Source of the DNA: Acidobacteriota bacterium
GTDB taxonomy: Bacteria > Acidobacteriota > Terriglobia > Terriglobales > Acidobacteriaceae
Assembly (NCBI GenBank): GCA_021790995.1
Contig: JAJYFA010000021.1
Span: 1-36,530 of the forward strand
DNA: 36,530 bases
Direction: 5' to 3'
This document shows positions 16,217-24,996 of this stretch, in pieces (the stretch's first letter is position 1; every line of letters starts with the position of its first letter). Under the pieces are notes generated by a model. The model saw only the letters and a program-made list of their open reading frames with translations. It did not search any database and was not told the DNA's origin. The position numbers were made by a program, and so were the translations under genes.

Positions 16217-19200
16217 GCGAGATCGACAACACGCCCAGTTCCACCGAAGAGACGCCGGTGCCGCAGCCCACACGCAGCGGCGTGCGCAGCCGTCTGCGCC
16301 GCTTCTTCCTGCTTCATCTTCCCCTAGCCGTAACAGGAACGATTGTCTTTCTGGTGCTTTTGTCTGCCGGGATCTATTTCGCCGCCAGTTCCGCCATCTT
16401 TCAAAACGTGGTGCGCAAGCATCTGATCGCATCGCTCGAAGAGTTCACCGGCGGCCGTGTGGAGATTGCGTCGTTCCACTGGCGGCTGCTTCACATGGAG
16501 GCAGAGGCCGGCGGCGTAACGATTCACGGTCTCGAAGACTCCGGCGAAGCGCCTCTGGCAACCATCGCGCATCTGCGCGTGGTTCTGAGCCTGCGCAATC
16601 TCATCAGCCCCACGGTTCGCCTGCGCACACTGGAGATCGACCGGCCCAGCCTGCATGTCATCGTCTATCCCAACGGATCGACAAATCTTCCCGAGCCGCG
16701 CCGGCGGAAGACCTCGTCGAAGCCGTCGATCGATACGCTGTTTGCGCTGCACGCCAGCCGCATCGCAGTGGAGCAGGGACGCATCCACTACGACGTGCGC
16801 GCCGCCGAGTTCGATTTTCAGGATCGCTACCTGCCACTCGACTTTGCGGCCAACGATGTTTCGCTGACGATGCGTTATGTTCCCGGACCGTGGAACAAGC
16901 CGGCATCTTACCGCATCGAGGCTGGCGTCACCGATCTGAACCTGGCCCGCGACGTTCCCCGCAAGAGCCTCGCCGTTCATGCGGCCGTCGAGGCCACACT
17001 CGACCTCGAACGCACGCGTGTGCTTTTGCGCTCCCTGCGCATTGCCGCGGAAAGACGCGGTGGCCAGGAGCACGTTCTGAATGTTACGGGAGATGTAGAA
17101 GACTTCAGGCATCCACACTGGACCGCGCGCGTGCTGGGCGATCTGGATCTACGGCTGCTCGATCCCATCACGGGCTATCCAGACGCGCCCAAGGGGCTGG
17201 CGCATCTCGATCTCACCGCATCCGGCGAGCGATCCATCTTCCAAGTCGACGGCGGTGTCCGCATCGACGATTGCTCCTACATCGGCAGTGGGGTGAACGC
17301 TCAGGATGTCACCCTTTCGACGCATGTCCACGCCGATCAAACGCAGTTGCTTGTTACGCAAATTGCTGCCCGCTTGCCCCAGGGTGGACAGGTCGATGGC
17401 TCGCTCGAAATCTCGCCCTGGCTGCCACTCGATCCCTCCGCGCACCGGCAAAAGATCGCGGCGCAACCGCCTTCTGCCAACCGCAATGCCGTTGCCAGAA
17501 TCCCAGACTGGGTCATTCCCGTCAACGGCAAGGTCACCGCCAATTTCAAAGATGTTGCGCTCGATACTCTGCTCGACATCGTCAGCCCGCCGCAGTACCG
17601 GCGTCTGGGGCTGGATGCGCGCCTGAGTGGGCCGGCGTCCGCCTCCTGGTCGAAGGGCGACAGCGGCACTCTTCTGGTGAGCGCGCAACTTGCGCTGGCT
17701 CCTTCGCGGCAATCGCCCGCCGGGGAAGCGCCCACAAGGGGCGCAATCGACGCCACATACTCACATGGAGACGGCGTTGTCGAGTTGCGCACACTTGAAT
17801 TGCACACGTACGGAAGCGACCTTGTTGCGCACGGTTCCCTTGGCGCCCATTCCGTCGCAAGCCCTTCGTCGCTCACGATCGATCTCCGCTCGCATAATCT
17901 GGCCGAGTTCGACGTCGCCCTGCGCAGCCTAGGCCTGAAGCGCAATGGCAAGACCGGCGCCGCGGCTTTGCCTGTTTCGCTCGCTGGACAGGCCGATTTT
18001 CACGGGACCTGGACCGGCTCACTCGCCCGGCCGCAAATTGCGGGCGCCTTACAGGCCACGCAACTCGCGGTGGAGCTGCCGCCGAATGCCTTACCGGCCG
18101 GTACGTCGCAGTTCTTGCGTTTCGATTCGGTGTCGGCAGAGGGCAGGTATTCGCCAGCTCAGATTGCGGTTCAACGCGCCGAGCTCGACCGCGGCAGCAC
18201 ACGCATCGCCTTCAGCGGCACGCTCGATGCTTCATCAGACCGCACGCCGGGATACGACGGCGACGCCATGCTTCATGCGCGCTTCGACGCAGCCAACCTC
18301 GATGTGGCGGAGATTGCGCCATTCTTTTCCTCGGCGGGCGGCGCGCGGTCTCCGCTCACAGGCGTGCTCAACGCGCACATTGCAGTCGACGGGCCGATGC
18401 AGAAGCCGGCAGCCTCCGGCTCGGTGCAAATCGAGAAGGGCGAGCTCTACGGCGAGCCCTTTACGAGACTTCGCGCGCAGGGATCGTTTGACGGCCAGCA
18501 GTTCAAGCTCGCATCGGCCACGCTCAGCGAGGCGGGCGGCCAGCTCTCCGCGTCGGGAAGCTATGACTTCAAGGCAGAGCGATTCCAGGTTGTGGCCCAC
18601 GCCGCAAATATCGACATCGCGCGCCTCGGCCCCATTCACGGCCGCGGACTCGATGCCGCGGGCAAGCTCGCTGTCGCCCTCAACGGCTCAGGCACGTTGA
18701 GCAATCCGCATCTTGATGGCCAGGCAACGGTCACCGCCCTCACCTTCGATGGGCAACGCTTCGGCGTGCTGCGAGCGGCTGCGCACTCCGCAGGACCGCT
18801 GCTCCAATACAACGCCACGACCCAACTGGAGCAGGCGCCTCTGAAACTTGAAGGCCGCACCGAGCTGCGCGGCGACCAGCAGACGCACGCCCAGCTCGTA
18901 TTCTCGCGCTTCAATCTGGGCACAATCCTCCGCATGACGCATGTAAGCGCATTCCAGGGCGAGTCGGCGCTGGATGGAACGGTCTCTGTCGACGGTCCCC
19001 TCGCACATCCGCGACAGTTGCAGGGCGAAGCGCAATTCCACCAACTGGCGTTCACCGTCTCCGGCGTTCAACTGAAGGGCGAAGGCGGGCTGCACGCCAC
19101 GCTTTCGAACGGCCGCATTCATCTCGATCCGCTGCACGTGACGGGCGAAAACACCAACCTGCATGTCGAGGGAGTTCTGTCGATCGAGGGCGACCAGCAA

Positions 19201-20478
19201 CTCGATCTTGCCGCCAACGGCGCGATCAACCTGAAGCTGGCAGAGTCGATCGATCCCGATCTGACCGCCAGCGGCTCGACGACTTTTCAGGTGGAGGCGC
19301 GGGGCGCGCTTCAGCATCCCAGCCTGCAGGGACGCATCGATTTTGAGAACGGCGCTCTCTCGCTCGAAGATTTGCCGAATGGTCTCAGCCAGTTGCACGG
19401 GACGCTCGAGTTCAACCAGAACCGGCTGGAGGTGCGCAGCCTGACGGCGATGAGCGGCGGCGGCCTATTGAGCGTGGGCGGATTTCTTGCCTACCAGCAC
19501 GGCATCTTTGCCGACCTGTCGGTGACAGGCAAGGAGGTGCACATCCGCTATCCCGAAGGCGTCAGCTCCCTTGCCGATGCCACCCTCCACCTGCGAGGTC
19601 CACAGAACAGCCTTCTCCTGAGCGGCGATGTTCTCATCACGCGCTTCTCAGTCAGCCCCGATCTCGACCTCGCGGCCCTCGCAGCCCAGGCCAGTAACTC
19701 CGTACAGACCGTTGCTCCGCCAGAGGCGCCGTCGAACCATCTGCGCCTCGACGTTCACATCGTCTCGTCGCCGCAGTTGAGCTTTCAGAACGCCTTCGCC
19801 AAGCTGGCCGGCAACGTGGATCTGCGCCTGCGCGGTACGTTGGCTGCGCCGTCGCTGCTGGGCCGCGTTTCCATCACCGAAGGCAGCGCCCTGATCGCCG
19901 GAACCCGGTACGACCTGGAGCGCGGCGACGTGAACTTTACCAACCCGGTGCGTATCGAGCCCACCATCGACCTGAGCGCCACGGCGCACGTCGAGGACTA
20001 CGATATCGCGCTCGGCCTGCACGGATCGCCGCAGAAGCTCGCCGTTACGTATCGCAGCGATCCGCCGCTGCCCGAGGCCGATGTAGTCTCACTTCTTGCG
20101 CTGGGCCATACCGCCAGCCAGCAGCGCCTCTATACGCAGCAGCAGCAGGAACAGACGCTGACGAATCCAACTGACGCGATTCTCGGCGGTGCGCTCAACG
20201 CCACCGTCAGCAGCCGCGTGCAGAAGCTCTTCGGCGCAGGTTCCGTCAAGGTCGATCCCAACTACCTTGGCGCGTTCGGCAACTCCACCACGCGCATCAC
20301 CGCCAATGAACAACTCGGCCGCATCGTCACACTCACCTTCGCCACCGACGTCGACACGGCGAGCCAACAGTTGCTGCAGGCTGAAGTGGCCATTAACCGA
20401 CACGTTTCGCTGGTTGTGGCCCGTGACGAGTCCGGTGTCTTCTCGATGGTCATCAAGGCCACGCGGCGATATCGATAG
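16213..20478 (+). CDS. TamB-like translocation and assembly module protein (DUF490)
   Basis: 1421 residues, start GTG at 16213 with AGGAGG six bases upstream, overlapping the SurA-like stop by four bases. One N-terminal membrane helix (PLAVTGTIVFLVLLSAGIYF, about 39-60) is followed by an AsmA-like start (LEEFTGGRVEIASFHW) and a very long repetitive beta-rich region. The C-terminal TamB domain is clear: GDVNFTNPVRIEPTIDLSA and LPEADVVSLLALGHT. TamB-type proteins span the periplasm from the inner membrane to an Omp85 partner and are linked to outer-membrane protein assembly and lipid transport. Position next to the Omp85 gene supports a paired function. Confidence 0.92.
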   Translation: MSEIDNTPSSTEETPVPQPTRSGVRSRLRRFFLLHLPLAVTGTIVFLVLLSAGIYFAASSAIFQNVVRKHLIASLEEFTGGRVEIASFHWRLLHMEAEAGGVTIHGLEDSGEAPLATIAHLRVVLSLRNLISPTVRLRTLEIDRPSLHVIVYPNGSTNLPEPRRRKTSSKPSIDTLFALHASRIAVEQGRIHYDVRAAEFDFQDRYLPLDFAANDVSLTMRYVPGPWNKPASYRIEAGVTDLNLARDVPRKSLAVHAAVEATLDLERTRVLLRSLRIAAERRGGQEHVLNVTGDVEDFRHPHWTARVLGDLDLRLLDPITGYPDAPKGLAHLDLTASGERSIFQVDGGVRIDDCSYIGSGVNAQDVTLSTHVHADQTQLLVTQIAARLPQGGQVDGSLEISPWLPLDPSAHRQKIAAQPPSANRNAVARIPDWVIPVNGKVTANFKDVALDTLLDIVSPPQYRRLGLDARLSGPASASWSKGDSGTLLVSAQLALAPSRQSPAGEAPTRGAIDATYSHGDGVVELRTLELHTYGSDLVAHGSLGAHSVASPSSLTIDLRSHNLAEFDVALRSLGLKRNGKTGAAALPVSLAGQADFHGTWTGSLARPQIAGALQATQLAVELPPNALPAGTSQFLRFDSVSAEGRYSPAQIAVQRAELDRGSTRIAFSGTLDASSDRTPGYDGDAMLHARFDAANLDVAEIAPFFSSAGGARSPLTGVLNAHIAVDGPMQKPAASGSVQIEKGELYGEPFTRLRAQGSFDGQQFKLASATLSEAGGQLSASGSYDFKAERFQVVAHAANIDIARLGPIHGRGLDAAGKLAVALNGSGTLSNPHLDGQATVTALTFDGQRFGVLRAAAHSAGPLLQYNATTQLEQAPLKLEGRTELRGDQQTHAQLVFSRFNLGTILRMTHVSAFQGESALDGTVSVDGPLAHPRQLQGEAQFHQLAFTVSGVQLKGEGGLHATLSNGRIHLDPLHVTGENTNLHVEGVLSIEGDQQLDLAANGAINLKLAESIDPDLTASGSTTFQVEARGALQHPSLQGRIDFENGALSLEDLPNGLSQLHGTLEFNQNRLEVRSLTAMSGGGLLSVGGFLAYQHGIFADLSVTGKEVHIRYPEGVSSLADATLHLRGPQNSLLLSGDVLITRFSVSPDLDLAALAAQASNSVQTVAPPEAPSNHLRLDVHIVSSPQLSFQNAFAKLAGNVDLRLRGTLAAPSLLGRVSITEGSALIAGTRYDLERGDVNFTNPVRIEPTIDLSATAHVEDYDIALGLHGSPQKLAVTYRSDPPLPEADVVSLLALGHTASQQRLYTQQQQEQTLTNPTDAILGGALNATVSSRVQKLFGAGSVKVDPNYLGAFGNSTTRITANEQLGRIVTLTFATDVDTASQQLLQAEVAINRHVSLVVARDESGVFSMVIKATRRYR

Positions 20479-20484
20479 CAGGAA

Positions 20485-20506
20485 CTGGCGTGGCTCCAGA
20501 CGCCAG
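20485..20506. terminator. Hairpin after the TamB-like gene
   Basis: CTGGCGT (20485-20491) pairs with ACGCCAG (20500-20506) around an 8-base loop, starting seven bases after the tamB stop. No T-run follows, so it may be a weak or Rho-assisted terminator. Confidence 0.4.
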
Positions 20507-20538
20507 GATTCCGCGAGTCAAGCCGTTCGAATCCTGGT

Positions 20539-20576
20539 TTGTAATACGCGGGAATACAGCGTATTCTTACGTATTA
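20539..20576 (+). promoter_or_regulatory. Promoter and nested-palindrome operator of the toxin-antitoxin operon
   Basis: TAATACG (20542-20548) and CGTATTA (20570-20576) flank GAATAC (20552-20557) and GTATTC (20561-20566); both inverted repeats share the same centre at 20559. Read as half-sites (AATACG, AATACA, CGTATT, CGTATT), the two on each side are spaced 10 bp, one helical turn, as expected for cooperative binding of ribbon-helix-helix dimers. TTGTAA (20539-20544) and TATTCT (20562-20567), 17 bp apart, can serve as -35 and -10 boxes. The start codon at 20576 touches the last half-site and has no Shine-Dalgarno sequence, so the transcript is probably leaderless and shut off by its own antitoxin. 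Confidence 0.65.
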
Positions 20577-20860
20577 TGGAAACGCCGCGCATCGTCAGCT
20601 TCCGCATTCCGCCTGAGAGGGTCGCCGAACTCGACGCGATGGCCAGATCGATGGACCGGGACCGCAGTCACCTGCTCAACGAGGCCGTGGAATCCTGGCT
20701 GGACCAGCAGCGCCGTTTCGTCGCCCTGGTCAACGAAGGTTTGCGCGCCTCAAAGAGCGGGAAGACCATCGACGATGAGGACGTCGACGAACTCGTCGGC
20801 TCCTGGGTCAGGTCGAAACCGGCGGGGAAGAAAGAAAAGAAAGCCCGGATACGATCGTGA
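20576..20860 (+). CDS. Ribbon-helix-helix antitoxin (CopG/ParD-like)
   Basis: 94 residues. The N-terminus has the CopG/ParD pattern: a short beta strand (RIVSFRIPPE), then two helices, AELDAMARSMDRDRSHLLNEAVESW. The C-terminal half is charged and lysine-rich at its end (KPAGKKEKKARIRS) and would wrap the toxin. The start at 20576 was chosen because it begins the conserved strand; the frame extends upstream into the tamB gene but without homology-like sequence. It overlaps the toxin gene by four bases. Autorepression through the palindrome at 20542-20576 is expected. Confidence 0.85.
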   Translation: METPRIVSFRIPPERVAELDAMARSMDRDRSHLLNEAVESWLDQQRRFVALVNEGLRASKSGKTIDDEDVDELVGSWVRSKPAGKKEKKARIRS

Positions 20861-21141
20861 AGCTCCGGTGGGCACTTCCGGCAGTCAACCAGCTCAGGGA
20901 AATCTACGATTACATTGCTGAAGATAACCCGGCCGCAGCCCTCCGCACGGTCGAACGCATCCGGCTCACCATCCGGCAAGCATCTCGCATTCCCTATGCC
21001 GGTAGAACCGGCCGTGTCGGCGGCACGCGGGAAGCGGCCGTACCGGGAACCTCCTACATCGTCGTTTATCGGGTTCTGGAAAACGCCGTTCACGTGCTCG
21101 CCATCCTGCATGGCGCACGCAAGTGGCCTGAATCCTTCTAA
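20857..21141 (+). CDS. ParE/RelE-family toxin
   Basis: 94 residues, start GTG at 20857 overlapping the antitoxin stop. Family features are the opening KLRWALPAVNQLREIYDYIAEDNPAAA, a central Arg/Gly-rich segment (GRTGRVGGTREAAV), the strand YIVVYRVLENAVHVLAI and the C-terminal LHGARKWP. ParE members poison DNA gyrase, while RelE members cleave mRNA on the ribosome; pairing with a ribbon-helix-helix antitoxin favours the ParE type. The module sits between unrelated housekeeping genes, as is common for horizontally spread toxin-antitoxin pairs. Confidence 0.85.
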   Translation: MKLRWALPAVNQLREIYDYIAEDNPAAALRTVERIRLTIRQASRIPYAGRTGRVGGTREAAVPGTSYIVVYRVLENAVHVLAILHGARKWPESF

Positions 21142-21229
21142 CACAGTCACGGCACTCGCTCGTAGAATGCCAACGTAAGCATTTCGAGAGCAGAGCAGCG
21201 CTTGAAATCCAACGCTCGAAGGGGGCTCC

Positions 21230-22222
21230 ATGGAGCCGGATAATCAATCCCTGCCCACAGCGACGCCCGCCGCGAACCGCACGGAACCTGTTCCGGCGCC
21301 CGCGCCTACTGAGCTTTTTTCCGCCGAGGAACCCGATCATGGCCTGCGCTGGATCTTCATCGGCCCCGAGGGACTGCGCGCAGGCTGGTCGGTGATGGTG
21401 TTTCTGCTGTTTTTTCCCCCTCTCGTGTCCGTCAACATGGCGGCGATGTTCCACTTCCACCTCATCGGCAAAACAGGGGAACTCGCACCCAGGTCCGCGT
21501 TCTTCAGCGAGGTCGCAAGCCTGCTCGCGCTCATCATCGCGGTCGCTCTTGTGGGTCTCATCGAGGGCCGGCGGATTTCGGCGTTCAACCTCACAGGCTT
21601 GCACAGGCGTCAGCACTTCCTCGCTGGTCTCGCGGCCGGCTTTCTTGCGCTTTCCGCGCTGGTTGGCGGACTGTCTGCGGGCGGCTGGTTACGCTTCGGC
21701 TCCGTCGCACTCTCCGGTGTGGCTGTTTTCCGGTTCGGCTTGTTGTGGGGCTGTGTCTTTCTCATGACCGGCTGCTTCGAGGAGGGGGCGTTCCGCTGCT
21801 ATCTGCAGTTCACGCTTACCCGCGGCATCAACTTTTGGTGGGCGTTCGGCGCCATCGCAACCCTTTGCGCCTGCCTGGCCGTCTTCGTCCGGGGCAACGC
21901 CTCGACGGGCGTTTATGCGGCGGCCTTGCTGGGATTCTTCCCTTGTCTCTACCTTGAGCAGAAGTCTTCCGCACGCAGCGGAGGCTTTTGGTACGCGGCG
22001 TGGGTTACGTCTACGCTGTTCGGCGCAGTGCACATCTCGAACGCGGGCGAGAGCGGCGTCGGTATCTTTGCCGCGGCCTTCATCGGCTTTGTCTTTTGCG
22101 TGAGCGTGCGCGTCACCGGCTCGGCCTGGTGGGCTATTGGCAGCCATGCCGGCTGGGATTGGGCCGAGACGTTTTCTACGGCACGGCCGACAGCGGTCTC
22201 TCGCCGCATGGCAGCTACCTGA
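21230..22222 (+). CDS. CPBP-family intramembrane metalloprotease, C-terminus altered by a frameshift
   Basis: 330 residues in the frame as it stands; AAGGGGG precedes the ATG. Several membrane helices are visible (VMVFLLFFPPLVSVNMA, LLALIIAVALVGLI, FLAGLAAGFLALSALVGG and others). The three CPBP/Abi motifs are present: EEGAFR, FGAVH and HAGWDWAE. Members act on prenylated-protein or other membrane substrates. The last 16 residues (STARPTAVSRRMAAT) look out of frame. One added base in the T4 run at 22172-22175 would restore FFYGTADSGLSPHGSYL and a further helix, ending at 22380, about 383 residues in total. The catalytic motifs precede the break, so the shortened protein might still work. Confidence 0.85.
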   Translation: MEPDNQSLPTATPAANRTEPVPAPAPTELFSAEEPDHGLRWIFIGPEGLRAGWSVMVFLLFFPPLVSVNMAAMFHFHLIGKTGELAPRSAFFSEVASLLALIIAVALVGLIEGRRISAFNLTGLHRRQHFLAGLAAGFLALSALVGGLSAGGWLRFGSVALSGVAVFRFGLLWGCVFLMTGCFEEGAFRCYLQFTLTRGINFWWAFGAIATLCACLAVFVRGNASTGVYAAALLGFFPCLYLEQKSSARSGGFWYAAWVTSTLFGAVHISNAGESGVGIFAAAFIGFVFCVSVRVTGSAWWAIGSHAGWDWAETFSTARPTAVSRRMAAT

Positions 22223-22380
22223 CGAGCCATCCCGCAGGCAATTCCTTCTGGAGCGGCGGCAGCGTTGGCCCGGAAGGCAGCGCGCTGGCGCTGGGCGCGA
22301 TTCTGCTGCTGCTGGCTGTGCTTCTCGTCTACGGCCGCCTGAGTATACGGGCTGGAACTGCATCGGCTACGCGCTCCTGA
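22172..22380 (+). pseudogene. Out-of-frame 3' end of the CPBP protease gene
   Basis: In the neighbouring frame the sequence reads FYGTADSGLSPHGSYLTSH, then SFWSGGSVGPEGSALALGA and a hydrophobic helix (AILLLLAVLLVYGR), ending at the stop 22378-22380. This block (ADSG, then GGSVGPEGS, then a final helix) is what CPBP proteins usually carry after the HAGWDW motif. A single missing base in TTTT explains it, either as a true mutation or as a sequencing or assembly error. Confidence 0.7.
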
Positions 22381-22452
22381 TCGGCCGCGCCGTCCGCCGC
22401 TGAGATACAGTCCATCCTTGGCCGCGCGTCCGGCGTATCCTGATTCTGGCCT

Positions 22453-24996
22453 ATGTCCGATTCGCCTCCAACCGCTGAGTTTGCATTACAGGCTGAGAGA
22501 GAACATCTCCTCAAGCGGCGCTGGGCGCGGATTCTGCTCTTCGTTGCCGGTGGCTTCTTTCTGCTTCTCATGCTTGGCGCCGCAACAGGAGTTTTGTGCC
22601 TGCGCGCCGCCGCGAAGGCCGCATTGCCCCAACTCGATGGCCAGGTGCGGCTGGCCGGCCTCTCCGCCCCCGTCACGGTGCGCCGCGACGCGCACGGCGT
22701 GCCCCACATCGAAGCCGCTACGCAGGCTGACCTGTTTATGGCGCAGGGCTACGTGACGGCGCAGGACCGGCTGTGGCAGATGGACGCCTCGCGCCGCGCC
22801 GCCAACGGCAACCTAGCCGAGATTCTGGGTCCGAGGTTGGTCAAGAACGACAAGACGCAGCGCGTGCTCCAGATTCGCCGCACGGCGCAGCGCATCTACA
22901 GCCACATGCCTTTTGTCGACCGCGCCATTCTCGACGACTACGCCCGCGGCGTGAACCTCTACATCGCGCAGTGCGAGAAGAACAACACTCTTCCGCCGGA
23001 GTTCCGGCTGCTCGGCTATCGTCCTGAGCCGTGGACAGCCGTGGACTCGCTGAGCGTGGGGCTGATGATGGTCGAGACGCTCGACCTGCGCGTCACAACC
23101 AAGCTGATGCGCGCCCGCGTCGAGGCCAGGCTCAACGATCCCAGGCTGATCGCCGACCTTTATCCGGTCGGCTCCTGGCGCGACCATCCCCCCACGGGCG
23201 TCAAGATCGTTGTCAGCGCGCCGCAGCCACCGGCGCCATCGCAAAACAACGACGATGACGAGGACGATAACACCGAGGCCCGCGTGACGCCTGCTTCAGC
23301 GCTTTCTCCGTTCGCCGCCGCAGCGCCGGAGGATGCGGCCGAGATGCTGGCTCTCAAAGGACCGGGCGGCTGCGAGGACTGCGCTCTCGGCTCGAACAAC
23401 TGGGTGGTTGCCGGCGCGCATACAGCGAGCGGCAAGCCGCTGCTCGCGAACGACATGCACCTGACGCTGCGCGTGCCCGACACGTGGTACATCGCGGACC
23501 TGAGTGCGCGGAGCAGCCGGGACACGCAGGGCTTCCATGCCGCAGGCGTGACGCTGCCAGGCCTGCCGCTGGTCGTGGCCGGACATAACGAACGCGTGGC
23601 CTGGGGTTACACCGCGCTCTATGCCGACGTCGAGGATCTCTACATGGAGAAGCTCGACGGCAAGGGAAACTACGAAGGAATCGATGCGCAATGGCATCCG
23701 CTCGCCGTCGATCGCGAGGTCATTCATGTGCGCGGCGGCCGCGATGTTGCCGTCAACGTCGAATCCACCGGGCACGGGCCGCTGCTGAATCCGCTCCTGG
23801 CGCACGGCGACCCGCCGCTGGCACTCAAGTGGACGGTCTACGATCCCAAGCTCAATGCGCTGCCCCTCTACGAGATGAACACGGCGTCGAACTGGCGGGA
23901 GTTCTCGTCCGCGCTGGCGCAATGGTGCTGGCCTACGCAGAACCTGGTCTACGCCGACGACGAGGGACACATTGCGTATCATGCGATTGGCAAGGCGCCG
24001 CTGCGGCCAGGCGGCCTGATCGACGTGCCTGTCAACGACACGAAGCACGAATGGAGCGGCTACATCCCGTTCAACCAGATGCCGAATGCCTTCGATCCGC
24101 CTTCGGGCTTCCTGGCCACGGCTAACTCGCGCGTCACAATGGACAAGTCGCCTGATCCGCTCACCGACGACTGGGCCGATCCCTACCGCATCCAGCGCAT
24201 CTACAAATTGCTTGATGGCCGGGATCAACTCACACCGAAAGACATGCTGGTCGCGCAGACCGATATTTACAGCGAGGTCGATCAGGAGATGGGCCAGCGC
24301 TTTGCTTACGCCATCGACCACACGCCCGGCCCTGAGGGCAACGGCGACCCGCGTATGAGGCAGGCCGCCAGCCTGATGCGCAACTGGGACGGTCGCCTGA
24401 GCACCGGCTCCGCTGCCGCATCGCTTGTCACCGAAACGCGCGCCGCGCTCTGGCCCATGATTCTCGCGCCGAAGCTCGGCAAAGCAGCGGCCGATTATCA
24501 CTGGGGCGAATCGAAATTTGCATTGGAAGAGATCGTGATGGATGCCAAGCCCGCGTGGCTGCCCAGGCAATACAAGAGCTGGAATGCGCTGCTCACCGCG
24601 GCCGTGCGCAAGGCGATGAACTATGGCAATGCGCCTGGCAATCTGGAGCATTGGACCTACGGAAGCTGGCATGTCGTTGATATCGAGCACCCGCTGGCCG
24701 CGTTTCTGCCGTTTCTGAGCCGCGTCCTGGGAACCGGGCCGCAGCCGCTTAGCGGCGATGGCGTCACGGTGAAGCAGGCCGGCCGCACGTTCGGTCCCTC
24801 GCAGCGATTCACCATGGACTGGAGCAACATCGATGGCTCGACCGAAAATATCGTGATGGGCGAGAGCGGCAACCCGCTGAGCCCGTACTTCCGCGACCAG
24901 TGGAACGACTGGTACAACGGCACGACCTTCGCGTTGCCATTTACGCCGGCTGCGGTCGCGGCTCGAACCCGGCATACGCTGCGCCTGCTGCCATGA
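22453..24996 (+). CDS. Penicillin acylase family protein (Ntn hydrolase), membrane-anchored
   Basis: 847 residues. The N-terminal basic segment and one helix (ILLFVAGGFFLLLMLGAATG) anchor or export the protein. The alpha-chain region begins with VTVRRDAHGVPHIEA and GYVTAQDRLWQMDASRR. The processing site is Gly313-Ser314 in LGSNNWVVAG; Ser314 becomes the N-terminal nucleophile of the beta chain after self-cleavage, followed by GKPLLANDMHL and the oxyanion/asparagine motifs further on. The family cleaves amide bonds of penicillins, N-acyl-homoserine lactones and other acyl amides; which one applies here is unknown. The spacer before the cut site contains a strongly acidic stretch (NNDDDEDDNTEAR, near residue 265-278). 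Confidence 0.92.
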   Translation: MSDSPPTAEFALQAEREHLLKRRWARILLFVAGGFFLLLMLGAATGVLCLRAAAKAALPQLDGQVRLAGLSAPVTVRRDAHGVPHIEAATQADLFMAQGYVTAQDRLWQMDASRRAANGNLAEILGPRLVKNDKTQRVLQIRRTAQRIYSHMPFVDRAILDDYARGVNLYIAQCEKNNTLPPEFRLLGYRPEPWTAVDSLSVGLMMVETLDLRVTTKLMRARVEARLNDPRLIADLYPVGSWRDHPPTGVKIVVSAPQPPAPSQNNDDDEDDNTEARVTPASALSPFAAAAPEDAAEMLALKGPGGCEDCALGSNNWVVAGAHTASGKPLLANDMHLTLRVPDTWYIADLSARSSRDTQGFHAAGVTLPGLPLVVAGHNERVAWGYTALYADVEDLYMEKLDGKGNYEGIDAQWHPLAVDREVIHVRGGRDVAVNVESTGHGPLLNPLLAHGDPPLALKWTVYDPKLNALPLYEMNTASNWREFSSALAQWCWPTQNLVYADDEGHIAYHAIGKAPLRPGGLIDVPVNDTKHEWSGYIPFNQMPNAFDPPSGFLATANSRVTMDKSPDPLTDDWADPYRIQRIYKLLDGRDQLTPKDMLVAQTDIYSEVDQEMGQRFAYAIDHTPGPEGNGDPRMRQAASLMRNWDGRLSTGSAAASLVTETRAALWPMILAPKLGKAAADYHWGESKFALEEIVMDAKPAWLPRQYKSWNALLTAAVRKAMNYGNAPGNLEHWTYGSWHVVDIEHPLAAFLPFLSRVLGTGPQPLSGDGVTVKQAGRTFGPSQRFTMDWSNIDGSTENIVMGESGNPLSPYFRDQWNDWYNGTTFALPFTPAAVAARTRHTLRLLP

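Noticed and set aside
23296-24975. Open frame of 559 codons opposite the acylase gene
   Set aside because: Antisense shadow of a well-supported Ntn hydrolase; no recognisable domain and no ribosome-binding site.
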